64,000 nt of DNA from CAYSWV01 sp964434865 (GCA_964434865.1 CAYSWV010000007.1:1-64000); one strand, 5' to 3'. Shown: positions 1 through 9,818, counted from the stretch's first letter. Notes: generated from the letters alone by a model not told the origin. Made by a program: numbers and translations.

Positions 1-146
1 CAAAACTTTGAGTACACTGGCGGCAGCGACATTGCCCAATTGCGGATCAACAGGAAACGATCAAAAAAATCCAGAATAAGTTGAAAAAGTCCATTTTCAC
101 AGATCCCAAAGAAGCCCTCTCATCTTACGACTCTCTAGGAGCCTAA
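1..146 (+). other. Possible 3' end of a truncated or frameshifted gene
   Basis: One forward frame stays open from base 12 to a TAA at 144-146. It encodes a hydrophilic tail rich in Lys, Gln and Asp that ends in SSYDSLGA. The first ~40 bases read better in another frame (QNFEYTGGSDIAQL), and one missing base near position 40 would join the two into a single C-terminus. The left edge of the window cuts off everything upstream, so neither the gene nor its product can be identified. It would be convergent with the polyketide synthase gene. The remaining bases up to 249 show nothing recognisable. Confidence 0.25.
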
Positions 147-249
147 ACGGGCTGGCTCTCAAACTTTCTTTACTTCTAGATCTCATCATCGAGTTTTAGT
201 TCAAACATGAAAGCAACGCAGGTTGGCAATCTGGAGACTCCCATGACAG

Positions 250-3200
250 CTATGGTAAATGTAATTTAATCCAGGGCTGAAGATGCTCACAAAGCGCTTG
301 AATTTGATCAGGAGTATGGCTGGCTGACAGTGAAATGCGTAATCGTGCGGTTCCAATGGGGACTGTAGGAGGTCGGATTGCTTGAACCCAAAAGCCATGT
401 TCTTTCAAGTGTTGAGAGGCCTGCAGTGTTGGGGTTGACTCACCAATGATAATGGGACAAATCTGACTCGTTTGAAAGGATGATAGGCCTGCTTGAAGGA
501 TCTGGCAATTGTCATGGAGTTGAGCCTGCCGTTCTGGATGGGCTTGAATAAAAGTGATAGCAGCCATCGTTGCAGCAATTACGGCGGGGGGGAGTGAGGT
601 GGTGTAAATAAAACTGCTAGCTCGATTACGGAGCAAGTTAGCCATGATCTCACAGCAAGCTACATAAGCACCAAAACTACCTAACGCTTTACCACAGGTT
701 CCCACTTGAACTAGGCGAGGTGAACTCAAGGCCAGTTCCTGACATAACCCTGCTCCTTGTGGCCCAAACACACCCACCCCATGCGCTTCATCCACGATCA
801 ATAACGCATCATAGTGTTCAGCTAGATCCAGTAAAGCCGGTAGGGGAGCACAATCACCATCCATCGAAAAGATACTTTCAGTCACAATGCATTGGATCCC
901 AGGTCTCCTATTTGCCTGTAAGAGCTGTTCCAAATGGTCAAGATCATTGTGTCGAAAGTCAAAGGTTGTTGCTGGAGCAAGCTGAGCGCCTGAACGTAAA
1001 CTGGCATGGGCACGATCATCAAGAAAAATCTGATCATCTTGGCGAGTTAGTCCCACTAAAACCCCCTGGTTAGCCTGAAAGCCAGAATTGAAGATCACAG
1101 CTGTTTCAGTGCCTTTCCAACGAGCAATTTGACTTTCGAGTTGCTGATGTAACTCTAAGCTGCCAGTGACTAATCGGGAAGCGCCAGTACCTGTGCCCCA
1201 GTGTTCAATCGCTTGGCAGGCTGCAGCTTGGATCTCTGGTTCTTGTGTGAGACCTAGATAATCATTACTAGAAAAATTGATCAGCCATTGATCATTCAAC
1301 TTGATCTGCATAGTTTGAGATCTTTGGGATCCTCGATGATGCACTAATTCTCGGCGTAAACCTAGAGCTGATATTTGATCAAGTCGTTCTTGCAATTGAT
1401 CGAGAGCCAGTTTAACACCGATACCAACCGTGGGCCTGAGGTCTTCAGTTTGAGTCGGTGCTGACGGCATTGAAGATGAGAACACTAGGTTACATAAATC
1501 GGCCAAAGTCAAGTCCTTGACTAGATCGGTTCCAGAAAGTGTAGTGTTAAAGGTTTTATAAATCCAGTGCCTAAGTTCAATTTTCATGAGTGAATCTAGC
1601 CCATAATTCGATAAGGCTTGAGTAGGCTGGATCAGCCTGGATCGATCCAGACCTAAGAGCCTGGCCAGACCCTGCCTCAGTTTAGTTTGGATCGAAGCTT
1701 GGGTATCTGAGACGGGATCAGCTGTCAAGTGCTCTGAACTTGGGTTTTCCTCACTATCCTCAGTCGAGTGCTTGGAATTAGTGATTGCAGACTGTTGAAC
1801 TAGATGAGCATAGTATCGGGGGACCTGTTCACCTTGAAATCGTTGTTTAAAAGCCTGCCAGTCTTGAACCCATACACCGACAGGATCCCCCCCTTGTTTC
1901 AAGATCTGATCCAGCGAGTCCAATCCTTGTGGAGCCGTCATAAACTGTCGCTGCTGCCAATCGGTGTGTTGAGGCTTTAGGGTCTGAGCCATCCCAATTC
2001 CATCCCAGGCCCCCCAATGAATGCATGTACAGGGCAACCCTAGACTGAGTCGGTAATGGGCCATGCTGTCCAAAAAGAGATTAGCACAAGCATAAGCACC
2101 TCGCCCCGCTGCACCCAGCCATGCAGTAACCGATGAAAAGAGGACGAAATAATCCAATGGCAGATCTTGAGTCAAAGCATGAAGATTCCAAGTCCCCCCA
2201 ACTTTAGCGGCCAAGCCCTTGGCAAATCGCTCCCAGTCATAGTGGATCAATATACTATCTGCCAATACACCTGCGGCATGAAAGATTCCTTTAAGTGGGG
2301 GTTGTGTAGTTTGAATAGACGATAGGACCGTTTTTAGCTGCTCTCGACAACTGACATCAACTGGAAAGTATTGGATCTCAACCCCTTGATGACGCCAGGC
2401 TTCAATGACTTGAAGAGTCTGTTCAGAGATCTGCTCAAGGGATCGTCGACTTAAAACAGCTAGATGCTTAGCCCCCTGATTCACTAACCATTGGATGAGC
2501 TTGAGACCGATCCCCCCCAACCCTCCGGTGATCAAATAAGTGGCGGTTGTGGAGAATTGAGGTGGGGCTGATGATTGGATGTTTAAAACCAATTTGCCAA
2601 TGTGGTGGGCTTGCTGCATGGTCCGGAATAGCTCACCGGCTTGGTCCAGAGGAACAGCACGATAAGGATTGAGTTGCAGTTGACCTTGCTTGAACAGATC
2701 AATGATAGTTTGCAATGTATGTTGGACTCGATCTGGATGGGTCGCTTGGTAGGTCCCAAGATGGTAGGGGATATAGTGAATAGCTGGAGCATAGGCTTGG
2801 ATCTGAGCCTCACTCAGCAGCTCGGTATTGCCAATCTCCAGAAAGCGACCCCCCTCTCGCAATAGAGATAGCCCCTTGGTAATGAAGTCACCTGTGAGTG
2901 AATTTAAGATTAGATCAATGCCTTCTCCTTGAGTGAGTTTAAGGATTTCAGTAGCAAACTCCAGTGATCTAGAACTGAAGACCTGTTGAACTCCTATTGA
3001 TTTTAGGAAGGCTCGTTTAACTGCTGATCCGGCTGTAGCCCAGATCTCTGCCCCTTGTCGTTGGGCTAATTGAAGGGCGGCCAGACCTACTCCCCCTGCA
3101 CCAGCATGGATCAAAAGTCGTTCGCCAGCTTTGAGTTGACCTAACTCATAGAGTGTTTGATAGGCTGTGATAAAGTTGATCGGAAGGGTAGCAGCTGCCG

Positions 3201-6200
3201 TGAAGGATAAGTCTTCAGGGACTTCAACGACTTGATCAAAAGTAGTGACCACGTGAGTTGAAAAGCTGCCAGAAGCTAAACCTAGAACCCGACGACCTAG
3301 CCAGTCTGAAGTTAAATTCGATCCAACCGCCACGACCCGACCCGCATATTCTCGCCCTAAAGGACCTTGCTCACCTTTATAGGACCCCAAGGCATTTAAT
3401 AGATCTCTAAAATTGAGGCCCGCGGCCGCAACTTCAACTTCGAGCTGATTGGGCTTGAGAGGAGACCTGGTTTTGGCTTCCAAGCCTAATGACTCTAACA
3501 CCCCTCTCTCTGGAATCACCAGCTGAACTGATGCCGCACCTGGGTTGGTCAACCGTGAGGAGGAGGGGAGCTGACTAACTTCTAATCTAGGAGTCCATCT
3601 GGAATTGGAACGATAGGCAACTTCTTCTTCTCCATCGGTATAGAGCATCTCTGAGCATAACTGTTGGCCCGCATTGAACCGATCCCACGGATCTAGATCA
3701 ATTTGGCGACAGTGGAGTTCAGGATGTTCAACCCGAATCACGCGACCCAAAGCCCATACCAGAGATCCACTAACTGCCAGTGGCCGATGACAAGTAGGAA
3801 TAGCTTGGCTACCCCAAGTGACTAACCACAGTTGAGGAGCCATTTGATGATTGACGATCAGGGCTTGAATCAGATGCAGAGTACTCGCACCAGTTAATTG
3901 AGCCTTGGCTTCCAAAGAGCTACTGGTTACGGGTTGTCTCTGATCAAGATCCCAAAGATGAATCAGCCTTGCAATCGATCCATACTGATCTAAGAGTTCA
4001 GACACTAATGAGTTGAAGTCATTTAAGCTAGCCGGATTAACTGAATAGCATCGCTCAGCTAGTTTTGAATAAGATGATCCTGGAATAACCTTCACCCCAT
4101 AATCAGCATAGGTGTCTAAAGCTTTGATCAAAGAGCCAGTAAGTTCTAGCTGTGGTAGTAATGCTACGGTCAACCCCTGTAGCTTCCTGTTTTTCTGATG
4201 AGGAGGGGAGGGGAGTGTTTTTTGATACCAATTGGTTTGATAATAGGCTACAGGTGATGGCTGTAATGAGTCCTGTTTGCTGGTCAAGGGTTGTCGGACC
4301 AAGCCTTTAACCATAACCATTAACTCGCCTTGATCATCATAAAACGATAAGTCAACACCCTGCTCAGAAATCTGGCTATGACACCACAGGGTTTCAGGGA
4401 TATCCGGGCTCAAACACCTAATCTCAGCCATATAATTAGGAATAGGAATAGACCCTTGATCCATCGCTTTGAGCAAAAATCGGGAACTTTGAAACCCGGC
4501 GTCAAGCAGGACAGGATGCAAACAATAGTGCTTTGAGTTTACTCCTGTAGGTAATTGAATTTCAGCAACGACACTGGTTTCCTGCGTCCAAAGTTGACAC
4601 AAACCTTGAAAACTAGGGCCATAGTGCAGGGATGACTGTTGAAACTGTTGATAACATTGATCCGGTGATAGTGGTTGATACCCTTGATGAGCTAGATCCA
4701 GGTTCTGTATCTTAGGGGTTGATCTTGGGGATATCTTTTGAAGATCTAGCTCGCCCACAGCATGACAAGTCCAGGTGGTGTTTCCGCATGATTGGCTAAC
4801 TATTTCAAAGTGATAGGACTCAGAAGCTTTAGACACTAGCACTTGAATAGCTTGAGGAGAGTCAAGATCGATCACAAGTGGAGCTGACAAGTACAGCTGA
4901 CAAATCCTAAATAATGGTGATGGATAGAGTTCTTGCCCCACAGCCAAAGCGAGCTCGACATAACCTGATGCTGGAAAAATAACTAAGTTATTAATTTGAT
5001 GATCTGCTAAAAAACTAAATCGCTTAAGATTAATGTCGGCTTCAAAACACTCTTGGTCGGGAAATCCTAGGCGATACCGGATCCGTAACATAGGATGTGA
5101 AAGAAGTTGATAAGGTAAGGTTAAACCCAGTTGATTAGACCAATATCGCTGTCGTTGAAAGGGGAGAACTGAAGGTTTAGGATCCAAAGCAAGGGTGCCA
5201 TCACCTTCCTCAAGGATGACATGGGCATTCGTTCCACTAAATCCAAATGAATTAATGCCTGCATACCGCCTTTGATCTAAACTCTCCCATGGCATGAGAT
5301 CGGTAGGAATTTGAATACTATTGCAGATCTGGATGCGAGGATTCAATTGCTTAAAATGAAGGTTAGCTGGAATCTGACGATGCTGTAATAGTAAAACAGT
5401 TTTAATAACTGCAGCCATACCACTAGCGGCTTCACAATGCCCGATATTTGTTTTAACCGATCCAACCCATAAGGGCGAAGATGACTGCCGCTCGCCAAAC
5501 ACAGCTGCTATTGAGTTAAATTCAGCTGGATCGCCGACGGGGGTGCCAGTTCCGTGGGCTTCAATATAACCAATATCGCTTGGGTTTAAACCACTGACTC
5601 CTAAAACCTGCTGTATCAAGCGTTGCTGAGCCTCTGGATTAGGGGCAGTTAAGCTATCACGGTTGCCATCTTGATTGACACCAGATCCTCGAATCACCGC
5701 TAAAATAGGGTTCCCTGCTGTCAAAGCTGCCGACAACCGCTTTAAGACCACCACCCCACAGCCTTCTGAGCGGACAAACCCATTAGCCGCCTGATCAAAG
5801 GCTTGACAACGACCATCAGGGGATTGAGTGCCTAGTTTTGAAGCTAATATAGAGACAGTGGGATCTAAAATAACGTTCACTCCTCCCACTAGAGCCAGAT
5901 CGATTTCATGATTTTTCAAGGACTGACAGGCTAGATGCAAAGCTACCAGTGATGATGAACAGGCGGTATCGATCACAAGAGCAGGTCCCTGAAATCCATA
6001 GTAATAAGCGAGTCGACCGGCCAGCATACTAGTTCTGCCGCCAGTATACGTGTGGCCTGAGAATGAATGTAATGATTGAGATTGGAGTCGAAGTCGGTAA
6101 TAGTCGTTATGAGCCGCCCCAATGAAAACTCCTGTTTGACTGCCTTGTAACGAATTAAGATTTAATTGAGCTTGTTGAAGCGCCATCCAGCTAACTTCGA

Positions 6201-6486
6201 GGAGCAGTCGCTGTTGAGGATCCAGATCCATAGCTTCACGGGGGCTGATCTGAAAAAACTGTGGATCAAATAGGTCAATATTCTTTAAAAACCCCCCCCA
6301 CCGAGATACGGATTGACCTGCAGCTTGAGGATCAGAGTCATAAACTGAGTCGAGATTCCACCGATGTTTAGGTACTTCAGTAATCGCATCAACTTTGGAG
6401 GTCAACAACTGCCAAAACTGCTGGAGTGACTGTACACCACCTGGAAAGCGACAGCCCAGTCCGATAATAGCTATAGATTCAACCAT
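250..6486 (-). CDS. AT-less type I polyketide synthase fused to an alpha-oxoamine synthase (KS-DH-ER-KR-ACP-AONS)
   Basis: Numbering is from an upstream ATG at 6507, giving 2085 residues; the likelier start is the ATG at 6486 (MVESIAIIGLG), which opens directly on the ketosynthase fold. Domain order: KS at 8-435 with Cys183 in DTACSSS, His318 in EAHGTGTP and His357 in KTNIGH; DH from ~470 with His503 and a later LLDAGFQ motif (the usual Gly of HxxxGxxxxP is Asn); ER at ~1050-1360 with HAGAGGVGLAALQ; KR with TGGLGGIG and a catalytic Ser...Tyr (SSVTAWLG, YACAN); ACP with the phosphopantetheine Ser in GLDSLM; and a C-terminal PLP domain of the AONS/BioF/serine-palmitoyltransferase type with DEAHGVGVFG and Lys in GTCGKALGS. 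No acyltransferase is present: KS ends at NAHVILEE and within ~15 residues reaches the LPFQRQRYW linker that normally follows an AT. Family knowledge predicts a reduced polyketide chain released by decarboxylative condensation with an amino acid, giving an amino-ketone. The malonyl donor must come from elsewhere. Gene is alone on its strand; neighbour is divergent. Confidence 0.92.
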   Translation of the reverse strand: MVESIAIIGLGCRFPGGVQSLQQFWQLLTSKVDAITEVPKHRWNLDSVYDSDPQAAGQSVSRWGGFLKNIDLFDPQFFQISPREAMDLDPQQRLLLEVSWMALQQAQLNLNSLQGSQTGVFIGAAHNDYYRLRLQSQSLHSFSGHTYTGGRTSMLAGRLAYYYGFQGPALVIDTACSSSLVALHLACQSLKNHEIDLALVGGVNVILDPTVSILASKLGTQSPDGRCQAFDQAANGFVRSEGCGVVVLKRLSAALTAGNPILAVIRGSGVNQDGNRDSLTAPNPEAQQRLIQQVLGVSGLNPSDIGYIEAHGTGTPVGDPAEFNSIAAVFGERQSSSPLWVGSVKTNIGHCEAASGMAAVIKTVLLLQHRQIPANLHFKQLNPRIQICNSIQIPTDLMPWESLDQRRYAGINSFGFSGTNAHVILEEGDGTLALDPKPSVLPFQRQRYWSNQLGLTLPYQLLSHPMLRIRYRLGFPDQECFEADINLKRFSFLADHQINNLVIFPASGYVELALAVGQELYPSPLFRICQLYLSAPLVIDLDSPQAIQVLVSKASESYHFEIVSQSCGNTTWTCHAVGELDLQKISPRSTPKIQNLDLAHQGYQPLSPDQCYQQFQQSSLHYGPSFQGLCQLWTQETSVVAEIQLPTGVNSKHYCLHPVLLDAGFQSSRFLLKAMDQGSIPIPNYMAEIRCLSPDIPETLWCHSQISEQGVDLSFYDDQGELMVMVKGLVRQPLTSKQDSLQPSPVAYYQTNWYQKTLPSPPHQKNRKLQGLTVALLPQLELTGSLIKALDTYADYGVKVIPGSSYSKLAERCYSVNPASLNDFNSLVSELLDQYGSIARLIHLWDLDQRQPVTSSSLEAKAQLTGASTLHLIQALIVNHQMAPQLWLVTWGSQAIPTCHRPLAVSGSLVWALGRVIRVEHPELHCRQIDLDPWDRFNAGQQLCSEMLYTDGEEEVAYRSNSRWTPRLEVSQLPSSSRLTNPGAASVQLVIPERGVLESLGLEAKTRSPLKPNQLEVEVAAAGLNFRDLLNALGSYKGEQGPLGREYAGRVVAVGSNLTSDWLGRRVLGLASGSFSTHVVTTFDQVVEVPEDLSFTAAATLPINFITAYQTLYELGQLKAGERLLIHAGAGGVGLAALQLAQRQGAEIWATAGSAVKRAFLKSIGVQQVFSSRSLEFATEILKLTQGEGIDLILNSLTGDFITKGLSLLREGGRFLEIGNTELLSEAQIQAYAPAIHYIPYHLGTYQATHPDRVQHTLQTIIDLFKQGQLQLNPYRAVPLDQAGELFRTMQQAHHIGKLVLNIQSSAPPQFSTTATYLITGGLGGIGLKLIQWLVNQGAKHLAVLSRRSLEQISEQTLQVIEAWRHQGVEIQYFPVDVSCREQLKTVLSSIQTTQPPLKGIFHAAGVLADSILIHYDWERFAKGLAAKVGGTWNLHALTQDLPLDYFVLFSSVTAWLGAAGRGAYACANLFLDSMAHYRLSLGLPCTCIHWGAWDGIGMAQTLKPQHTDWQQRQFMTAPQGLDSLDQILKQGGDPVGVWVQDWQAFKQRFQGEQVPRYYAHLVQQSAITNSKHSTEDSEENPSSEHLTADPVSDTQASIQTKLRQGLARLLGLDRSRLIQPTQALSNYGLDSLMKIELRHWIYKTFNTTLSGTDLVKDLTLADLCNLVFSSSMPSAPTQTEDLRPTVGIGVKLALDQLQERLDQISALGLRRELVHHRGSQRSQTMQIKLNDQWLINFSSNDYLGLTQEPEIQAAACQAIEHWGTGTGASRLVTGSLELHQQLESQIARWKGTETAVIFNSGFQANQGVLVGLTRQDDQIFLDDRAHASLRSGAQLAPATTFDFRHNDLDHLEQLLQANRRPGIQCIVTESIFSMDGDCAPLPALLDLAEHYDALLIVDEAHGVGVFGPQGAGLCQELALSSPRLVQVGTCGKALGSFGAYVACCEIMANLLRNRASSFIYTTSLPPAVIAATMAAITFIQAHPERQAQLHDNCQILQAGLSSFQTSQICPIIIGESTPTLQASQHLKEHGFWVQAIRPPTVPIGTARLRISLSASHTPDQIQALCEHLQPWIKLHLP

Positions 6487-6585
6487 GAAGCACTTAGATC
6501 CATACAAGCCATCAGATAGAATGCATCATAAGTTACCCTAGGACTAGATTAGTAACTTAACACCAAGCGGAATGAGGGTTTACAA

Positions 6586-7458
6586 ATGGCAACCCTAGCC
6601 AAAAGGCGTCCCCAAAATAGGGCTGGTGAATTTTATGTGGATAGCACCTGTATCGATTGTGATACTTGCCGTTGGATGGCCCCGCAAGTATTTTGTGAAA
6701 GCGATGGACAGTCTGCTGTTTACCACCAACCGACCACTGAAGCTGAGCACTTTCGTTCTTTACAAGCCTTGCTAGCCTGTCCAACGGCGTCCATTGGCAC
6801 TGTTCATTCTCAGGCTGAGATCAAAGCTGTTCAAGCTAGTTTTCCCCATCCTATCACAGAGGCTGTGTATCATTGTGGCTACCATTCTAGGCAATCCTTT
6901 GGAGCCGCCAGCTACTTGATTCAACGGCCTGAGGGCAATGTCTTGGTTGATTCGCCCCGATTTGTCAACCCCTTAGTGAAACGGTTGGAATCGCTAGGTG
7001 GAATTCGTTATCTTTACTTGACCCATCGAGATGATGTAGCCGATCACCAAGCCTTTCATGATCATTTTGGTTGTGATCGCATCTTGCATCAGGCCGATAG
7101 TGGACCCAGTACAGCTACTGTTGAAATTCAACTCACGGGCCTAGCCCCCTTTCAATTAGCGTCTGATCTGTTGATTATTCCAGTACCGGGACATACCCCA
7201 GGCCACACAGTCTTGTTATTTCAAAATCAAGTGTTGTTCTCTGGTGATCATGTCGCTTGGTCTCCTAAACTCAATCACTTATATGCTTTTCGATCAGCTT
7301 GTTGGTACTCCTGGTCAGAACTCCAGCAGTCCATGCAGCGACTGTTAAACTACAAGTTTGAATGGGTACTACCTGGACATGGTCATCCCTTTCAGGCTAG
7401 TACTCAAATGATGCATCAACAGTTACACCAGTGTCTTGAATGGATGCAAAACCAGTAG
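6586..7458 (+). CDS. Ferredoxin-domain metallo-beta-lactamase-fold hydrolase
   Basis: 290 residues. The N-terminal ~75 residues carry a single-cluster ferredoxin motif (CIDCDTC near residues 22-28 and a later Cys-Pro), probably binding one 3Fe-4S or 4Fe-4S cluster. The rest is an MBL fold: a THRDDVADH motif (a variant of THxHxDH), PGHTPGHT, a GDH segment that supplies a metal-bridging Asp, and a terminal PGHGHP. Fusions of this kind are known in cyanobacteria, but I know of no assigned substrate; a redox-linked hydrolase or persulfide/glyoxalase-like activity is only a guess. ATG at 6586 follows a GAGG ribosome-binding site. It is divergent from the polyketide synthase with a 78-100 bp spacer, so the two could share a regulatory region. 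Confidence 0.85.
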   Translation: MATLAKRRPQNRAGEFYVDSTCIDCDTCRWMAPQVFCESDGQSAVYHQPTTEAEHFRSLQALLACPTASIGTVHSQAEIKAVQASFPHPITEAVYHCGYHSRQSFGAASYLIQRPEGNVLVDSPRFVNPLVKRLESLGGIRYLYLTHRDDVADHQAFHDHFGCDRILHQADSGPSTATVEIQLTGLAPFQLASDLLIIPVPGHTPGHTVLLFQNQVLFSGDHVAWSPKLNHLYAFRSACWYSWSELQQSMQRLLNYKFEWVLPGHGHPFQASTQMMHQQLHQCLEWMQNQ

Positions 7459-7573
7459 TGAGGCTAGTCATCTAAGCGAGTCATGTATAACCTCATACTT
7501 GACGCCTAAATCTATCCATTGACCTTACCAATTCCCTATGTTTATGATGATACATAAGCAGGGTATGTGATAT

Positions 7574-7936
7574 ATGAAAACAGTACTCATTGTTGATGAC
7601 ATGTCATTTGAAGTTGAGGCGATGGCAGGCTACTTAGTGGATGCTGGATATCAGGTTATTTCTGCAACCAACGTGGATGATGCCTTAGAAAAGGCACTTC
7701 ACTTTCAGCCTGATTTGGTAGTCACAGATCTCATCATGCCTAGAAAAAGCGGATATGACTTGTGTCAAGGCTTAAAAGCTCATCCAGACACTGATCAGAT
7801 CCCTATTATCATCTGCAGCTCCAAACAAAGTGATCTGAGTAAGATGTGGGCTTTGAAGCAAGGTGCCACTATCTATATTACAAAGCCCTACACCAGTGAA
7901 ATCCTGATCCGTTCGGTTGATTCTTTAATTAACTAA
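7574..7936 (+). CDS. Stand-alone receiver-domain response regulator (CheY/PilH-like)
   Basis: 120 residues forming just one receiver domain. The acidic pocket is DD at 8-9, the phosphoacceptor Asp52 sits in VVTDLIMPRKSG, and the conserved Lys104 is in YITKPY. There is no output domain. Stand-alone receivers of this form in cyanobacteria often work in type IV pilus motility or phototaxis (PilG/PilH-like), but no pilus or chemotaxis gene is adjacent here. ATG at 7574, transcribed alone; a short GC hairpin follows the stop. Confidence 0.88.
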   Translation: MKTVLIVDDMSFEVEAMAGYLVDAGYQVISATNVDDALEKALHFQPDLVVTDLIMPRKSGYDLCQGLKAHPDTDQIPIIICSSKQSDLSKMWALKQGATIYITKPYTSEILIRSVDSLIN

Positions 7937-7969
7937 GGTCAACTAAGGTCCTGCCTAGTTACTGAAACC

Positions 7970-7983
7970 TGGGCTAGGGCCCA
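7970..7983. terminator. Short GC hairpin between convergent genes
   Basis: TGGGC (7970-7974), TAGG loop and GCCCA (7979-7983) form a perfect 5-bp stem. A weak T-rich stretch (ATTTTATTG) follows. It lies between the receiver gene and the convergent chlB, so it may act as a terminator, but the U-tract is poor. Confidence 0.35.
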
Positions 7984-8010
7984 AGAGATTTTATTGTAAA
8001 CCATAATCCA

Positions 8011-8046
8011 AGTCTAGGCTATGGATCAAGTCTAAGCTATGGATCA
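8011..8046. repeat. Two tandem copies of an 18-bp word at the chlB 3' end
   Basis: AGTCTAGGCTATGGATCA at 8011-8028 is followed immediately by AGTCTAAGCTATGGATCA at 8029-8046, with one mismatch. The second copy overlaps the chlB stop codon. One of many such small duplications in the spacers of this window. Confidence 0.8.
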
Positions 8047-9570
8047 AGCACCTGCAGCTTCTTTAGCAGCATACATGACTTCAAGAGTTACAGAACTAAA
8101 GCCACGCTCGCGAGCAAATTTCTCGGTGTTGCGCTTCACTTTACCTCGCACAAAGCCTGGGATCTTCTTCAACTCATTCGCGGCTTCAGCGTCCCACATC
8201 AAGTCCGAATCAGCCGTGATCGACTTAGTCAACACTTCAGATGTATCATGGCCCCCAAAAATTTCAAGTAGGTGATCTTCCATACCCAGTGTAAACGAGT
8301 TGTAGATCAGGTCTGCAATTTGATTGGTGCCCTCGTAGCCTACAAACGGCTTATAGCCCAAGGGAAAATCTTGAATATGGACGGGTGCTGAAATCACGCC
8401 ACAGGGGATATTCAGGCGTTTGCCTATATGGCGTTCCATTTGAGTTCCAAATATAGCCGCTGGCTCAGCCTGAGCAATAGCATCACCCACCTGAGCATGA
8501 TCCTCTGTCATCAAGATTTGGTCACAAAAGGGGCCCACTTCTGCTTGAAACCACTCTTTGTCATAAAGACAATAACTACCCGCCCAAACCACATGGATCC
8601 CCATTTCACGGGCTAAGATCTTAGTAATAGCAGCTGCATGGGTGGAATCGCCAAAAACAACTGCTTTTTTACCCGTCAGGTTTTGACAATCAATCGATCG
8701 AGAAAACCAGGCAGCTTGAGAAATATATAAAGTTTGATTCTCGATATAAGGTTCAAAGTCAACCGCCTCGCCTTGATCTTGCAAGAGAGTCTGAATGCGG
8801 CGGATGAGCCGAGCCGTTTCTATGACGCCCATGGGGGTAATCTCAATAAAGGGCGTGCCTAATTGGTGCTGCAAATACTCGGCAGTTAAGGGTCCCATTT
8901 CTCGATAAGGAACGATATTAAACCAAGCCTGACCGAGATTCTTTAAGTGGTGGACAGAAGCCCCTTCGGGTAGAACCAAATTGAGCTGGATACCTAGATC
9001 AGCCAGGAGAGTGCGTAACTCACGTAGATCGTGTTGGTTGTGAAAACCTAGTGTTGAAATGCCTAAAATGTTACAGGACGGGGTGGCTGTCTTAGTTGTC
9101 TCCAGGGTGCCCGATTTGCGAGCTTTTTCAATATAAAACGCCACGATTTGCTGTAGGGTTCGATCTGCAGCCTGTAACTCATTAACTCGATAGTGATTCA
9201 CGTCTGCCAAGATGACGTCTGCTTGAGCTACCATCTGGGCTTGATGGACAAAATGGTTGAGATCTTCCTGCAGAATACTGGATGTGCAGGTGGGTGTCAG
9301 TACAATTAAGTCAGGATGGTCCTCTTGATCTTTACGAGTAATGTTGTTGATAACTTTCTCATCAGAGCCACGGGCCAACACATGACGATCAACCACACTA
9401 GCAGTAACAGGGGTAAAGTGACGCTCTCGCTCTAACATCGAACGCATGACATTGAAGTAATCATCGCCTAAAGGAGCATGCATAATACTGTGTACATTTT
9501 TAAACGAACTCGCCACCCGGAGCGTTCCGATATGAGCGGGTCCCGCATACATCCAATAAGCTAATTTCAT
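8044..9570 (-). CDS. chlB: Light-independent protochlorophyllide reductase subunit B
   Basis: 508 residues, matching full-length cyanobacterial ChlB. The opening MKLAYWMYAGPAHIG, Asp36 (HAPLGDD) and Cys95 (LTPTCTSS) agree with the residues that ligate the 4Fe-4S NB-cluster in the related BchB. With ChlN it forms the catalytic component of dark-operative protochlorophyllide oxidoreductase, which takes electrons from the ChlL iron protein and reduces ring D of protochlorophyllide without light. The C-terminus has the usual small protochlorophyllide-reductase helix-turn segment (DAEAANELKKIPGFVRGKVK). chlN and chlL are not in the window, so in this organism chlB is separated from them. A perfect 7-bp inverted repeat lies about 150 bp upstream. 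Confidence 0.98.
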   Translation of the reverse strand: MKLAYWMYAGPAHIGTLRVASSFKNVHSIMHAPLGDDYFNVMRSMLERERHFTPVTASVVDRHVLARGSDEKVINNITRKDQEDHPDLIVLTPTCTSSILQEDLNHFVHQAQMVAQADVILADVNHYRVNELQAADRTLQQIVAFYIEKARKSGTLETTKTATPSCNILGISTLGFHNQHDLRELRTLLADLGIQLNLVLPEGASVHHLKNLGQAWFNIVPYREMGPLTAEYLQHQLGTPFIEITPMGVIETARLIRRIQTLLQDQGEAVDFEPYIENQTLYISQAAWFSRSIDCQNLTGKKAVVFGDSTHAAAITKILAREMGIHVVWAGSYCLYDKEWFQAEVGPFCDQILMTEDHAQVGDAIAQAEPAAIFGTQMERHIGKRLNIPCGVISAPVHIQDFPLGYKPFVGYEGTNQIADLIYNSFTLGMEDHLLEIFGGHDTSEVLTKSITADSDLMWDAEAANELKKIPGFVRGKVKRNTEKFARERGFSSVTLEVMYAAKEAAGA

Positions 9571-9719
9571 TCACAGTCTCCCAACATAACGTGGCACTAA
9601 CACACTGCACTATCAGCAGCTCAAGCTTGAACTAACTCAGACATCTAGATCTAGACGAATGATTTCGAATCAGCCTAGTCATGAATTCTAGAGGCCTGGG
9701 GGAGCTAAACTCAGAACTT

Positions 9720-9734
9720 GTTAAAGTCTTTAAC
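9720..9734. promoter_or_regulatory. Perfect inverted repeat upstream of chlB
   Basis: GTTAAAG (9720-9726), T, CTTTAAC (9728-9734): a 7-bp dyad around one base, in the 248-bp spacer between chlB (start 9570) and the 3' end of the ABC exporter gene. Its size and symmetry suit a dimeric regulator. No regulator is identified. Confidence 0.35.
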
Positions 9735-9818
9735 CAGAATGGAGGATGATTTAGCGAACCTGAGATGATTTTTGCGATTTCTTAGTGTTTAGAACATGAA
9801 AATTAATAGTTGTGTTGC

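Noticed and set aside
720..1073. Plus-strand frame inside the PKS gene (and other frames on the opposite strand of long genes)
   Set aside because: Opposite-strand shadows of a real long gene, no protein-like composition.
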